From assembly GCA_023846275.1 (NCBI GenBank), contig CM043869.1, forward strand, positions 39,582,737 through 39,646,736: a stretch of DNA of 64,000 nucleotides, read 5' to 3'. Source of the DNA: Vanilla planifolia. Its lineage: Eukaryota; Streptophyta; Magnoliopsida; Asparagales; Orchidaceae. A program made the translations under genes and the position numbers. The notes beneath the pieces were generated by a model. That model saw only the letters and a list, made by a program, of their open reading frames with translations. It did no database searches and was not told the DNA's origin. Each line of letters opens with the position of its first letter. The stretch's first letter is position 1. This document shows positions 47,282 to 61,770 of this stretch, piece after piece.

Positions 47282-50200
47282 AGATCGAGCGAAAGCTCAT
47301 CGATAGTGCTTCTTTTTAATTATCGGTTCTAACAATTCTTTTGGAGCAGGAAAATGGCATCACCAAAATGTCCATTTTTGTCGCAATGGGGGTTCACCGT
47401 GAGCCAACATTTAGGGACTTGTGATATATTTTGTGACAAAGTTGTATAAGTTTACTTTGGGTTTTCATAGCGTAGAGACAAGAGACTGCTTTGAGGGAAA
47501 ATGAGATTCGTGGTTTAGTGTTGGCATCGAAAAAAAAATAATTCTTGTGTAAATGGTTTCTCCGCCAACAAAAGCAAAGGAGAAGAAGAAATTGAATAGG
47601 CCCAATTCCAATTGGATTGGGGGTGGATGTAGGCTCATTTGGGTAGGAGCCGAACCACTTAAAAAATCGAGTTGTTCTTTCTTTTTTGCACTTTCATTTA
47701 TGCTCTTATATTTTTATTATTCGCTAAAAATTATATTTATTATATTATATATGTGAGATTAATTTAATATTATCATTTAAAAAATCACAATCAATTTACT
47801 CTCATCAATGAATTCTTTTACAGGAGTAATTTGCATCACTTAAATGTTTATTTGTTTATAATGTAGTTGATATTTATCTTATTTCATAACGACAATTGTC
47901 CCTTTCTTTATATGAAGTTTTTAATAAAGTACAAATCATTGATTTTTGAGAAATTCCTATATAGCTTTATAAAAAAAAGTATTTGGAAGGCCATGACTTT
48001 AACGACAAATTATGCAAATACTACTTCTAAAATAAGAAAAGTAAAGATGACCTTCATTTCAATTGCTTCCTCTTGTGCTTTGATTTTGCAAGTGATGCAT
48101 TGTTCACTCTAAATTTTTGTATCCTAAAAAGTTGAACATGATGCTTTTAAATAATTTTAGTTATAATGCTATCGATATTTGCTTTATTTAATTACAACAA
48201 TTGGCTCTTTATGTGAAGGTTTTAATAAAGTGGAAATCATGGATTCTTGAGCAATTCTTATATAATTATATAAAAAAGTATTTAGAAATCCATCTCTTTA
48301 GAGGCAAACTATACAAATAATGAACGATATAATTTGCATATTTAATACATTATATTAGTGTATAATGATATAATTATATGAACTTACAAATAACTCTTTT
48401 TAGTACGTAACCAAATCAATTAACTTATAACGACTGTCATATACATTTATATGTATATTATTGAAAATTTTGGATTACTATTACTGGGTTTTTGTCTTTT
48501 CTTTATAAACCCCATATCTTGTTACAAATATGATAGTTTTATATAAGTATAATTTACAAAAAATAATAAACTATTTTTTGCATTTAATGATTTTCTATAT
48601 GTTAAAATAAGATGTTATAATTAGAAGTCACTAATTGAAAATACACCTTAATCATATTTTGAGAAATTGTATTTAAAAATTTTGAATTCACAACCATTTA
48701 AAGTACCAAAATGCACGATAACACGAGAGACGTGAGACTACTTTTATGGCTATTTTTATTTGAGATTTATGATATCGTTTTAGTTTGTTGCATATGTAAT
48801 GCATTATATTTTGTACAATCATATACATTGAATGAACTTACAAATAACTCTTTTAATATTTAATCAAATGAATTAAATTATTATGGCTATTATATACATT
48901 TATATGTTTATTATTAAAAATACTATTATCATTTTGGGTTTTCATATTTTCTTTATAGATTTTATATCATGTTATGGACATGATTCACAATTATAGGTGT
49001 AGTTTATAAAAAATAATAAGAAACTATTTTTTTTATTTAAAGATTTATTATTTATTAAAATAAAAAATATATGATTAGAAATCACTAATTCAAAATACGT
49101 CTAAATTATCTTTTAAGAATACTTAATTTAAAAATTTTAACTTCCAACCTGTTAAAGTTCCAAAGTGTATGATGACACAAGTGATGTGAGACACATAACA
49201 TTGCTAGTATTTAAATTAAATAAATTTCACCAACAATTGATGGTTTGGGGATTAAGGACCACCGATAATTTATTTCTTTGATAGATAATACCTTCATTAA
49301 CTCTATGATCATAACAAAGATGGTAACCAATCATTTGATTACACTTGTATTCCTTTCACATTCACAAAAGATAACAATGATGTTATATAACTATCTCTCT
49401 TGTATTTCTTTCATAACATAACATGGGAAAAACAAACATTTATACTTGAAGTGAAACTTGCGGTGACACATATCTCTGAAGATTTAGGGTGCAACAATGA
49501 TTGTTATCAATCAACTAATCAAGTTCTTAGGCCTAAAGACTAATCAAGTTGCATGCTGGCAGTAGTGTGCAGTAATAATTAAATATTTAATATTGAAATA
49601 TTATCATTTCTTCCCATTTTTTTGGTTTGGGCTACAAAATATTGATGGTATAGCTTGACTTAAAAATATTGCACGGAATGTTTTCTTAATTCAGGGTTGA
49701 GCCAAACTCATTTGAGTTGAGTCACGAGTGAAGCTGAATTTTGGGCAAACGTTATTGTAGCTCAATTTTTTGCTTATCTTGTTTTGCTAAATTTTTATAT
49801 GAATCAGTTCTAAAAATTAACATATCACATGCTTTGTCAAACTTCTATTGGCATAATGAATAGGACATTATAAATGTGAGATATCACGTAATCATGCCTT
49901 ACTCACTTCTTTGCACCATTTGCATGGCTTTATGTTTTCGTTCTTGCATCTCTATCTAGGTTGCTTACAAACATAGAAACATAAGTTTGTAAGGTACAAA
50001 TCCCACATGTCTCAGTTTTTTCTTTTTTTTTTCTCACGTTTCAAGCTGCCTCATCCTGCTTGAGCTGATTAAATTTTGATTCCAATTCAAAGTTACTTAA
50101 ATTTTTTTAACTCAATGTGTAGGTTGGACCAAACTTTTTAGTGTTTTACATTATAAGCTTGGCCCTAGCATTTCATCTGAGTAGGGGTCTTATTTCCTTA

Positions 50201-52187
50201 TGCCTGTGTTACTAGGATAGCATAGATCATAGTTTTGCAGTTTCAGGCATTAGACCGTCAAATGAAGAGTATATTAAAACTTATAATTGAGAATGTTTTG
50301 TTATGCTAAATTGTAGCTTACATTTGTTGGTTTCACCTAGAAACACGAAGGCTAATATTGGAAGTATCGAATATTACAAAACATTTTAGGGTCTTTAATT
50401 TCAAGGTTTGATGAAGGTTTAAGGTGCTTTATTTGTGCACCAGTACATTGTTTTATAAAAGTCCTACATTAAAAATATGAAGTTATGCCTTCAAAATAAT
50501 TATGCACATCAAAATCTGAAATTTGAGATAATTTGGTAGATAATTTATAGCATATGTTTTTGTTTTTTATTATTAATATATTTGGCCTCTTGTTGTACAT
50601 TGTTTAACGTCAAAACACAATTTTAGTTTGCTAAAAATATGTAGAAGTGATGTCTTTACTTTTGTGATCATAGCATGCTAGCACTTAAATTTCTTTTGTT
50701 CGATGGACCTTTTGGTTGGATTGTCAATGTTATTCTAATGCAAACACTGACCGTAAGCAACAGCAGATGTTATATAAAAAGTTGTCTAACCATGGTGGCA
50801 ATATTGTGAACCTTTTGTTTTTTATGACATCTAAAGTGTTGAACACTATGTCAAATATGTTATTGGTTTTTGTTTTTGTTTTATATTTTCCTTAAAAATA
50901 CTTGTATTCCTTTTGTTTTGGTGGAATGCTTTCTTACATTAATTGAAGTCGAAATGAATTTTCATATCACAAGTAAGAATTGTTATTTCTTGTTCACTTT
51001 TGTCACAATGATGTATGGTTCAACCAAAAAAATTCATATCTAAACTTTTAAATGTGAGAAAAAAATGCTTGGTAAAACTAAAATTGTGTCTTTTAAATGG
51101 TGTCTTTGCTCAATTGGATGCTTTTAAAGATCTTGAAGACTCTGGATCAAACATTGCAATATTTGAAACTACTATGTATATTTTATTGTCGTTCTTCTGA
51201 GCTCTAGCTTGTAGAATGCTTGCTTATCAATAATTTGTAGTTCAAATGGCATTTTTTCTTTCGTGTCGAAGGGGACACTTTTTTAAAAAACATTCTTGTT
51301 TGACTGCACCTCTCTTTGAATTGGGTAATTGGCCAAACAAAGCCCACACTAGTTGTTCGTAGTTTTCAGATTCAAAAGAAATGTAGACCATGCTGATTGA
51401 GCAGCCTAGAAATACAATTTAGTGATCATTCGTACTTCAATTGATAGTCCATAATTATTTTCCTATCCTTTTTTCCACTTAACGTTTGCATGGTTCTCTA
51501 GGTAGCCAGTCATTTTCAAAAACTTATATTTTGGTAGTTTTGATCTTTCCTTGCCTAGCCATTTGCAGCATTTTTTATACCACTTTTGTAGACGTACAGG
51601 ACAAAATGTTATTATCTATTTATCTTTTTTATGTCTTTTTTTTTCTTTCATTTACGTATTGAAGCTCAATATATGCTCTTTTTTCATTGTGTTGTGTGAA
51701 TATGTACTGACATGTATGTCATCTAAGTGATGTGGTTCTTGTAAGTTATGATATAAATTGTTAATTGAAATATTTTGAAAATTTAGTTTAATAAATTATG
51801 ATGTTTGAATTTTGATAGAATTCTTGCTCGTGCCTCGAGTTCAACCACCTCATCTTATTTTATTTTACCTCCACTATGTTAGTGATGACATTTTAGAGAA
51901 TTTTTAAATGAATGTGCTTTTACACTTGTTTAAAATGAAGCATCTACCATCCTTATTTACATAATATGTGCAATCTTATTTTTATTTTTCTATGAACAAA
52001 AAGCTGTATTTCCATATTGTGAAATAACACTTAAAAACTTTTGCCATTTTGGTTAGATTTTAATATCTTAGTTTTTTAAAAAAAATTTCTTTGTGGCTTC
52101 TTCATAAAATCAAATTGCTTTTGTCTATTTAATGGAAATGGTTGTCAAATTATTGTTGTTATTCTATTCCGTCTTACTTAAAGCTTG

Positions 52188-52304
52188 CATAAGGCTCTTT
52201 CAAGTCCTATTCTGTCAACTGTTGGTGAGAGGTATTACAAAGTTACAGCTAAAGCTTTACGAGTTTGCGAAGAACTAGTGCATGTTATCCATCCAACATT
52301 TGAG
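52188..52304 (+). pseudogene. CAND1: Isolated CAND1-like exon, unit 4
   Basis: Same block as 11176-11292, with no change seen. Confidence 0.85.
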
Positions 52305-52436
52305 GCAATTAAGCTAATTAAAATGATGATAGCCATATGGAGTTATGAGTTTTATTATAATTTTGAAATCTAGACATGCACTTTTCACTTCGAGGCATGT
52401 TTCTACAATCTATAAAGCCATCAAAATCAAGATCAT

Positions 52437-54437
52437 ATGAATAAGTTAATTCAATGTATTATTTCATTTCATGGGAATAATAAGTGGGATGTGTTAGCGT
52501 CAGCTGATGGACTATCCCTTTCCTCCCCACTCAGTCCTTATGAGGTCCTTTGGGGGTTTGTGTCATCTGCTTTATCTCCTGTACTAAATGTTCGAGCCAG
52601 GAAATCAGAGAACAAGAAATGTTAAATATTAGTTTTGGTTTTCAGCATGTTTAATGCATTTTGACATCGGAATTTTTCGCCATGCTGATTGGATACTTCT
52701 CCTTGTCTGATTGGAGCTTGAAGGAAACTATGAAGGAAGATGAGCTGTGGACAAGTTCCAATGATGAGTTTTATAGATCTTCTGGATTTGACGCACAAAT
52801 TATTTATAAGTTTAAAATACTAGAATCAATTCTAATTTTTCCTGGAGGACCATTTGGCTTTCTGTTTACAAGTTGAATGTAATGTGCCATCTATAACTGT
52901 TGCCAGTGGACTCAATACGTTCAAACTTTTTGGTAGAAGTTTATCTGTGTCATTAGTGCCACTCAAAGATGCCACTTCTTCATTCAAGCTTGGAAATAAT
53001 ATTTTCAAGACAAATATTCAATTAGTTGAGCACTTTGAGACAGACGTTTGGTTGAGAGTGCCTTTCAAGAAAAAGAAATCAGTTGATGATGCTGATTTCC
53101 CTTTTCTAATCATGATAAATATTAATAATTGTATAGTGACTGTTGAAGGTATGACGTAATTTGATTAGTTAGTGTTGCCTCTAAGATAAATTGATTTGAA
53201 AACTTAACAATCATTGATGTTGTCTTTCAGATGAGTACTTCTTTGATGGGGTAGAAGCGACCATGTTTGTTGTAGATCAGCTTTCTTTGGTTAGTAAAGG
53301 CTCTGAATATTTTACATCCGATGTCTTGCATTTTCTGCATCTGAAGAGGAAAATCAATGTGGAAGCTGTTGGTATTCCTGACAGACCAAATGAGTTCTCC
53401 TTTGTTTTGAAAGCACGTGCCAGGGCCTTATCATTTAATTTCTCTTGCTTGAATATGAAAGAAGCTTCTACAATCGAAACCATAGCTACTTTATATTTGA
53501 GGCTTGATTGTTCTTCCGCAGTGAGAAATGGTTTACTAAAGTCACTTGATGCAAAGGTTTCCAGTTTTCTTCGTCATTCCTTTTGCAATGACGTGCTATT
53601 GGCATCATTCACTTCTCATATTGGTGCAACTTTTCGCATTAGCATCAACTTTTGTAGATCTTTTCAAGGCAATGCTGAAATAGTATTTGCAATTCCTGCC
53701 ATTGATATTTGGTTGCATATGCATGAGTGGGTCAGCATAAATGCTTTTCTTTGTTCTCTTAAAAGAAAGTTGGACATTTTGTTCCTATCAACAGTTGTGA
53801 ATTGAAAATCTTCTTATAAAGATAATTCTGAATCTGTTTCATCTTGTTCTGCTTCTGAAAGTACTATGCTGGAAACTGATATTTTACTATGAAATCTAAG
53901 AGCATAATTATTTCATTTCATGTTCCCCTCTATGATAATGAACAAGATTCATAAAAGTTTGATGTATACAAAGCAGACCAGTATAATGTTCTTGGTATTA
54001 AGGCAGCAGTAAGTGCATCAGCTTTTGAATCAAAGCCTAGCAAGCAAGTAAAATTACTGTTTTAGAGTAAATATTTGTTATTTACTATAGAAAGAAAATC
54101 GCATGAAACTGAAACGTAATATTGATAAGATGAGAACTTTGCTTGAGATGGTTCAAGGGCACGAGAGATATTATTCTCTTCCCTTCGTATACATCTCTCA
54201 TGTGAAAATTGAAACTAATATCTTTTACTTCATTTTTTTCTGTTTGGCTGGTCTTTTTAGTCTTCTTTTCTTTCGATGCTAAATTTTTTGCCTTTCTCTT
54301 TTGTATGTGCTCATTTGTCCTCGTGCAGCCTAGAGATCCTGATCAAGTGCATGGCCATTCAGTCAAAGTGAATGAATAATATTTTTGATGGTTCGGGCTT
54401 TTTTGATCTACTGATAAATTACAATAATGTTGACAAG
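52437..54437 (+). pseudogene. VPS13-like fragment, unit 4
   Basis: Same as 11425-13425 apart from a private C-to-T change at 53998, which turns a Thr codon into Ile in an already broken frame. Confidence 0.75.
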
Positions 54438-55140
54438 GTTGGCTTTATGCTTTTGAGCAAATTTTGTCCCTCAAAAGTTATTAGAATATGCCAATTTCTT
54501 TTAGATTATCTTTGTTCTCTCATATATTAGGGAATGAGATGTACTTCTATATGTAACTTCTTCCTTTATATAATATGCATATGGTGCTCATGGAAGCCAT
54601 GCACTAGATTATATTAGTTCATGATTAATTGTAATTCGAATTGGAGGAGCAAGTTCAAACGTTCAAACTTGGCTTAATTATCTTTCTCGTTTGTTTTTCT
54701 TTTTTTTGTGGTGAAGCTTTGATTGTTCGCATTATTTGTTTTTTTTAATAATTTTCTCATCTTGAAGCTGTCCTTTATTTATTTATTTTGCTATTTACAT
54801 AGGTTTTTTTTTTCTTATATGACATATGCATTCCATTTTGTTCGATAATCGATCCCATGTTGACCAATAGTCATGGGAAACGTATTTGTAAATTAACATG
54901 TGAGATCTTAGATTTCTCTCATATAATAATGTTACAAAATGTTATTGTCAAAGTAAAGTGGAAACCATTTAAAACAATAGAGAATGGACATTCAAAAAAA
55001 AATTGGTAAAATAATACCTTGTGATAAGTTTATTGAATTTAACACTTTAAATTATTATCTATTCAAATGTTGCATAAATATAACATACTTATTTCTTATT
55101 GCTAGTCTATTTGATTAAAATGTTTTTATGCCATACTTAG

Positions 55141-57134
55141 GCTTTTGCAATAATTGTTAGCTCTCTGCTCCGATTAGATCCATCAAGTGTTTTAGAACAA
55201 GTGGTTTTAGAGCTAACTACATTTCTATGGAAGGTACATTTTTTTTGGTTTATTTTGTGGTGATATAATATGAAATATTTATGTTTATATGCTTACTTTT
55301 GTGTCATATGCTAATAAGGTACTAAGACAGGCGACATTAAGGACATTAAACTCCTTATTAATTGAACTTTCAACACTCATATGGTCTAATATTTTTAAGT
55401 GTAGATGATTTCAATGTTTTTTTGGGATCATTATCTCTCACTAATGTATATGTTTGTAGTGACATGGACTTGCATATGACTGCTCTTGCGCTGGAACTTT
55501 GTTGCACTTGGATGACAAACAAACAATCAAGCGAGAGTGTCGGTTTAATAGTTAGACAGAAAGCTCTGCCTCAAGCTCTGATGCTGATTAGGAGCTCCTT
55601 GCTACAGGGTCAAGGTTTGCAAGTATGTGATTTTAGGTTAGTTCTATAACTCCATGTTGACTTATTACTAGCTAAGTGATGCAGGTTTTGCAAAGATTTT
55701 TTGCATCGTTGGCTCGTTCAGCAAATACAAGCTCTGATGTGCTATTGGACTCGCTTCTTTCGAGTGCCAGACCATCAAAACAATATAGTGGTCTATCTAA
55801 GCAGGCTATATATTTTATTGCACAGTGTGTTGTTGAGTTTTGTTTAGCTGTTGGTGATAAAAAAAAATGTGCTTGTACAGTGGAAATGCTTAAAGGCATT
55901 TTTAAAGAGGATGGAAACGTTCATTCTGTGAGTATATTCTTGTTGTTGGTTGTGCCCTTCTAAAAAACAATCTATTTTTATAGGTGAATCATGATATGTC
56001 ATGTTTTATTTGAAATTATTTGTGGTGGTTAAAAGTCTTACATTATTATCTTTAACTTCTATATCTTTTACTCTAACTTTGTCTTAACTCTACGAATTCT
56101 CTATTAATTAATTTGATTTTAATGCTAGTGGGCTACCAATGGGCGACGTCTCTTGCATGAGTAGTTCAAGTTCCACAATGGAACTTAGCTTTGAAAAACT
56201 TTAATTGATTTGCTCAAAACCTTCTCTGTAATGTGGTACAGAATGAGTGACTCACAAGTAAAAATATTTTGTACTAGTAGGTCAAGTTTTAGGAATAAAT
56301 TATACTTTGGGCAGTTCTCCTACGGTGGTTCGTGATTTACGTACTCAGCTTTTACGCTATATAGTGTATGCTCATTTGCTCACTACTTCGAAGCATGGTT
56401 GAGCTTCTGGGTCTACTTTATATATGAGGTACATTTGCAAAAGATTGTTTTAAATGATATATTAATATGACTCCATAATAACGTCTTGCATGTCTACTTT
56501 TCCATGCATCATTGTATGCATGCAAATGCATAAAATCAAACATCCTTATAGTAGCATTTGTGTGTTATATGTAATATCTACAATTTATATGATCAAATTT
56601 TTTTTTTCAATATATACTTTGTTTCACGCCATGTTTCATATGCTCTTTGCAATATTGCTATGGGAAACCTATGCAAGTATTTAGCTTTTATCTTGGACCA
56701 AATTGATAACCAACAGAAGAAACAATATCTCTTACTGCATTTCTTGAAGGAAGTGAGTTATATTTGTAACTACATAGAAATTGATTTTTCTCAGAGATGG
56801 AAAACTTCCAGGCCATTACAAGATAATATTGAGAAAAAATTATAGTTTTTAAAGTTTGGCATATTTTTTATGTTTTTGGTTTGAAACGTAAATGTGCTTT
56901 TTAAAAACATTTGTGTGATAAGTACCACAGCAAAAATGTGCTATTTTTACTTTTAATTTATATTTAATTGATATTTATGTTCATATTTGAAGCTTGTCTC
57001 TCTTGATCAACATGATCACCAACCATGCAGCTTTTTGCAGTGAATATTTCATTGTTGAGAGACCTAAAACGATAGATGAGATCCTATATCATAATATCTC
57101 CACATTTCTTATGCTTGTTAAAGATAAAGATCAA
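55141..57134 (+). pseudogene. CAND1: CAND1-like pseudogene crossing units 4 and 5
   Basis: Exon-like blocks at 55141-55233, 55319-55383, 55460-55622, 55685-55927, about 56624-56752 and about 56991-57134. It has the Ser codon at the end of block four (C at 55926), shared with the unit 4 copy. Confidence 0.87.
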
Positions 57135-58085
57135 GTAAGCTTCACACCACATCTCAAATTTGACTTGTTACTTTATGCATGTCATTTGGATTTTGTAACA
57201 TTTGAGAAAACCATTAGTTGTTTTTCTTTGCTTTATCTGTACCATGTAGTTAATTCTACCTAATATATTTAAGTTTTATGATTGTTTTTATTATCTTAAG
57301 TTATTTAATTTATGTCAATCTTATTTTTTATCATTGTTAGATAAATTTAAATTAATATAACAATAGCATATTAACTATTACGTTATGCAACTAAACCATC
57401 ACGACATACTTTCTTCGTTATATTTGCATGCCCACAAGTTGTGTAAATTTCTTAACTTTGTTATATTTCAATTTAACTAAAGTTAGAAAAAGTGTGAGTA
57501 ATCTACAAAAACTAAATAATATAAAAATTCTTAAACTTGTTCAAAATCTTGTTAGGTGATCACATTGCATCAAATGGCATGTGAATATTATTTATTCATA
57601 TTTATTTGTTTGTAGGAGAAGACTTCGTTAACAAAGCTCACAGTGCATAGGCACGGCGGCGTTAACGTCGTCGGCTTTGTGAAATGGCTTCAACAAGGTT
57701 CGGTCGTATCGGAAAGCTCTCTGCTAATAGTTCTCTGCTAACAGTTATATAACGAACAGTAGACGATTTTCATTCAAGCCGGCTTCCTATGAACACGGTT
57801 TTTTTTAATTGTTTATTATATTAATCAAACAATTAAAAGAAATCACTTAATAACAGAATTTTAAGGAACAGGTTTGCTACTTTGCAGGAGAATCATTTTT
57901 AAATTTCAATTAATTATTTTACAAAGTATTGTGATAAATTAAACTCTTTTTTATTTAATGTATATGGAAATCATTATGATCATAACAAATATTTAAACTT
58001 AAAACGATTTAAAATTTATAATTTCAATTTAACGAACCGAATGAATCGCGCAGAAGCAGGATTGCTCATTATTTATGTATCATAG

Positions 58086-58274
58086 ATGGAGTTTTTGCTT
58101 CATTTCCAACGAGTTCCCCAAAAATCTCCAAGAATCTCTGAGTTGCCGACGAAAGCAATGCGAGAGCCAAAGGGAACGGTTGGAGCTGTTAAAGCGATGA
58201 AACACGACTCATCGCCGACGAGAGCAATGCGAGACCCAAAGGGAACGGCTGGAGCTGGCGAAGAGATGAAACAG
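58086..58274 (+). other. Exon-like frame with 69-bp duplication, unit 5
   Basis: Copy of 2585-2773, with no change seen. Confidence 0.38.
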
Positions 58275-60629
58275 GTAGCCCAAACGATGTTTGCTTACTT
58301 TTGTCTTCTTTTACGTTTCTTATTTTATTTTACTGCTCGGATCGTTTTGCTGAGAAGTGGAACGTAGGAAGGCATCGTATAGGACGTTATTTGATTAGGG
58401 AAGCATCATTTACTGTATCATGAAATTGTTAGATGATGGGTTTTTCGTCAACTTGCTTGGGATTAGGGAGTTTGGTGGAGATAAACATTTGTGATAACGA
58501 ACAACAACAGATTCATCCGGACAGTCTCATCAAATTATTTGACGAAGGAGAATAGTTTCGAAATAAATTTTTTTATAGGATAGAGATCTTTTTTTTATAA
58601 TTTTTCACTGAGTTTTAAATACATTTAATGTAATAGAAGGGAAAAGATAAATTTAAATACATTTTAATTAAAAGATTGTAGCCTAAATTCTTTCTTAACA
58701 GGAAAAGTGAAGGGAAAAGAACTACTAGTTTCTAAGTTATCTAGACATTTGTTGCTTCAGGCTTGCCTTGCAGCAAAGAAGAGGAAAAGATATTCTTTAT
58801 TGAGCATATTTAAAATTGTTAGAATTAAATTCTGTTATAAGAAAATACAACTCAAGATATTTGTTGCATTAGATTGATGTTTAATTCCTAGCGAAATCCA
58901 ATGTATTCTATTATGTTTGCCCGTATTTAAAATTTTTTCAGTCTGAACTCGCTTTAATCAAACACATAATCTGTTAGAATAATAAATAAATAAATAAACC
59001 ACAGCTTTTAAGAAAATAAATGATAATATCACCATAATATTGCATTTAAAATCTTGTTATAAGTTGCATTAGACTAGCCTTTGTAATAGAAACGATACAT
59101 TGTTGTTAAGCTTTGTTTCATTGTTGTTCAACTTTTCATGCTTTACTGTGTTTTCTTTTACCATTATCTTTTTTCTAAGTAAATACAGTTTCGATCCTCT
59201 TCCTTCTCCAGTAATTCTACTTCAAGATTGTTCCACTGTGTAAGTGATGAATTAGTGTTGTTGGGATATCATGTTTTTTGTATTGGAATCAATAATTCCA
59301 GCAAAGTTCATCATACTTCAACTCATCAAAGCTCTATGAAGATCTCCCACCTAAATCATATAGAAGACATAAAGCAACACTAACAACTAATTTTAACTTT
59401 TCTAGATTCTTGCATTACACTAGCCTTGGTAACAAGCAGAAGAATGCAAGGTTTAGAAATTCCAATAGATAACTGTTAGGAATAGGAAACATGTACCATT
59501 ATTTTCTTCATTGTTGCACAATTTCTACATGCTCCCTTGAGTATAGCTTAGTTGAAGAAATAATTCAAAAATACTGAGATTTCATCCATGATTCCACTTA
59601 AATATAATAACTTCAACAAGCATCTAGAATAAGAACTGCAACACAGTTCACCTGAAACCATGAAGATGTAGGAGGAAACATTCAAGGCAATCCTCCTGAA
59701 ACCTTCTAAATTTCTAGAGGAAGGTTTTGTAAGAATTCCATTCGGGATAGTAAATACTGTTCGGATTAAAAACAATGACCAAACTCATCACAAGTTTAAC
59801 AAAAACAATGAAACGAGAAAAATCTAACAACTGATTCTAACTTTTCTAGATGTATGTTACATCAGGCTAGTCTTTGTATGAAACAGAAGAATACAATGTT
59901 TAGAAATTACTAGAGATAACAGTTAGTAATAGAAAAGATGTATCATTGTTTTGTTTATAGCTGTTCAATTTTTACTTGAACTGAAAATTGTTTAGTAATA
60001 GTTTCAAGGACATTGTTTAGTTTACCAAAGTATTGTCTTTAAGGACACATTATATAGCTAATTTTTTATCACTCTTCATATTCTAATTATTTTTTTGAGC
60101 TTCCATGTTTGGCTTTGAGTTGGGTAGATTCCAACTAGATTTAAATGGTGCTTGTTGTATTAGCACTGAGTTAAGTTGAAAAGCATTTGATTTTCCAAAA
60201 ATGATTAAAACCAATTTGTGACTCTGAAATATTATTAAAATTTAGCATTTTAGCTTAGGTTGGAAAAGGGAGTTCTTTTGGCCTTAATCATTATGGGTGA
60301 AATAAGGATTAATCGTATATTATGAGCTGACTATTTTTTTAAAATTTTAATATATAATTAATATAATTTCGATTTGTAGATCTAAGATTTTTTATTATTA
60401 ATTATCTACATAAAAATGTATGTTACATCAGGTTAGTCTTTGTAAGAAGCAGAAGAATACAATGTTTAGAAATTACTAGATGTAACAGTTAGTAATAGAA
60501 AAGATATACCGTTGTTTTTGCTCCTTCGTTTTTTAATAGAAATCCATTTCGGAAATGAGAAGTTGAATAAACCCATTTTGGAAAACAACTAAAACTCGTA
60601 TTTGTATATATCTTTCTCAGAGAAGAGAA

Positions 60630-61770
60630 ATGCTCAAAGTTGGATATCAACAATCGCCGCATTTCGCCATGGATGATGATTCGAGATCAATAGATCACTG
60701 GAGGAAGTTTTTCGACAACACGGGTTTGGATATCTTTGAGCTGATTGAGAATGCCGTCTATGTTGCCAGAATGGATTATCCTAAGGAGTTCATAAGCAAA
60801 CAACAAACAAAAAACTTTGTTGGTATGTAATCCAAAGAATAATTTTAGTTGATAAATCAACAAATACAAAACTTTACTTATTTTGTTATTTTCCTTGTAG
60901 ATCCTTCTCAAGATCATGTTAATCCTTCAATGTTGGATGAGGAAGTTGGTCTACCTTCTCCACCATTAGATGAAGCAACATTATTGTCCATCCAAACTAC
61001 TACTTTTGAGCTTTCTAAGGCAAAGCATAAGATCATGATTATCATTTATTTCACTTTTTTTCAATAAGATTATGAAGAAATTAGTCGTGCTAAATACTAA
61101 TTGGATTCTATTTTTTTGGCAAATCGATCAATCTTGAAGTTTTTTGATGGAATAGATGCGGATGGAAGTAAGTAAAAAAGTTTATTTTTGTAATCTTTAT
61201 TTTTAATTTATCAAATTTTATATACTTATTTACTTATCATTCACAAAAAATGTCTCAGATCGTAAGCAAACGATACCTCAAGGCATTGTTAATAAACTTG
61301 GCAAACCGTTTACCACTCATTCTAGGCCTGGTAAAAATCTAAGTCTTCTTTCTATACCAAAACAAGAAAATCAGACCTGTGAAATTCAAACGAAGCCTTC
61401 CGTTGTTGAAGACAATGTAAGTAACGCTAAATATTAATGTGTTTTTGTTGAAAAAGTGATAACAATTTGTTTGATGTTCTGTCCTGTATCTATGCAGAAA
61501 ACAAAACAACCAAAGAAAGAAATTAATCAAGCTTCACTAGAGCGTGCAAAGAGGAAGCTCAAAGAAGGTTATCAACAAGCTGAAATAGGTACTTATTGCT
61601 TTTGATTTTTAGCATTTTGATTTCTCTAAATGTGCTTAATATCTAATTCATACATATTTTTTTTATCAGCAAAAAAGCAACGAAAAATACAAATAATTGA
61701 GCTGTGTGATCTACCAAAGCACTGCCTTAGCCATCAACAACAAAACAAGAGACCAAAAAATCAAGTTTAA
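60630..61770 (+). CDS. MED26-like gene lacking the LW domain, unit 5
   Basis: Exons 60630-60822, 60901-61019, 61140-61167, 61259-61416, 61498-61588 and 61670-61770. Reading frame and splice sites as in unit 1. The unit 2 counterpart would fall in the gap at 19438-19457. Confidence 0.72.

Larger units (their letters stand above)
41013..55501. repeat. Tandem unit 4 (14,489 bp)
   Basis: Complete copy. It has private T at 41905 (others C) and private T at 53998 (others C). It shares C at 41437 with unit 5, where units 1 to 3 have A. Confidence 0.97.
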
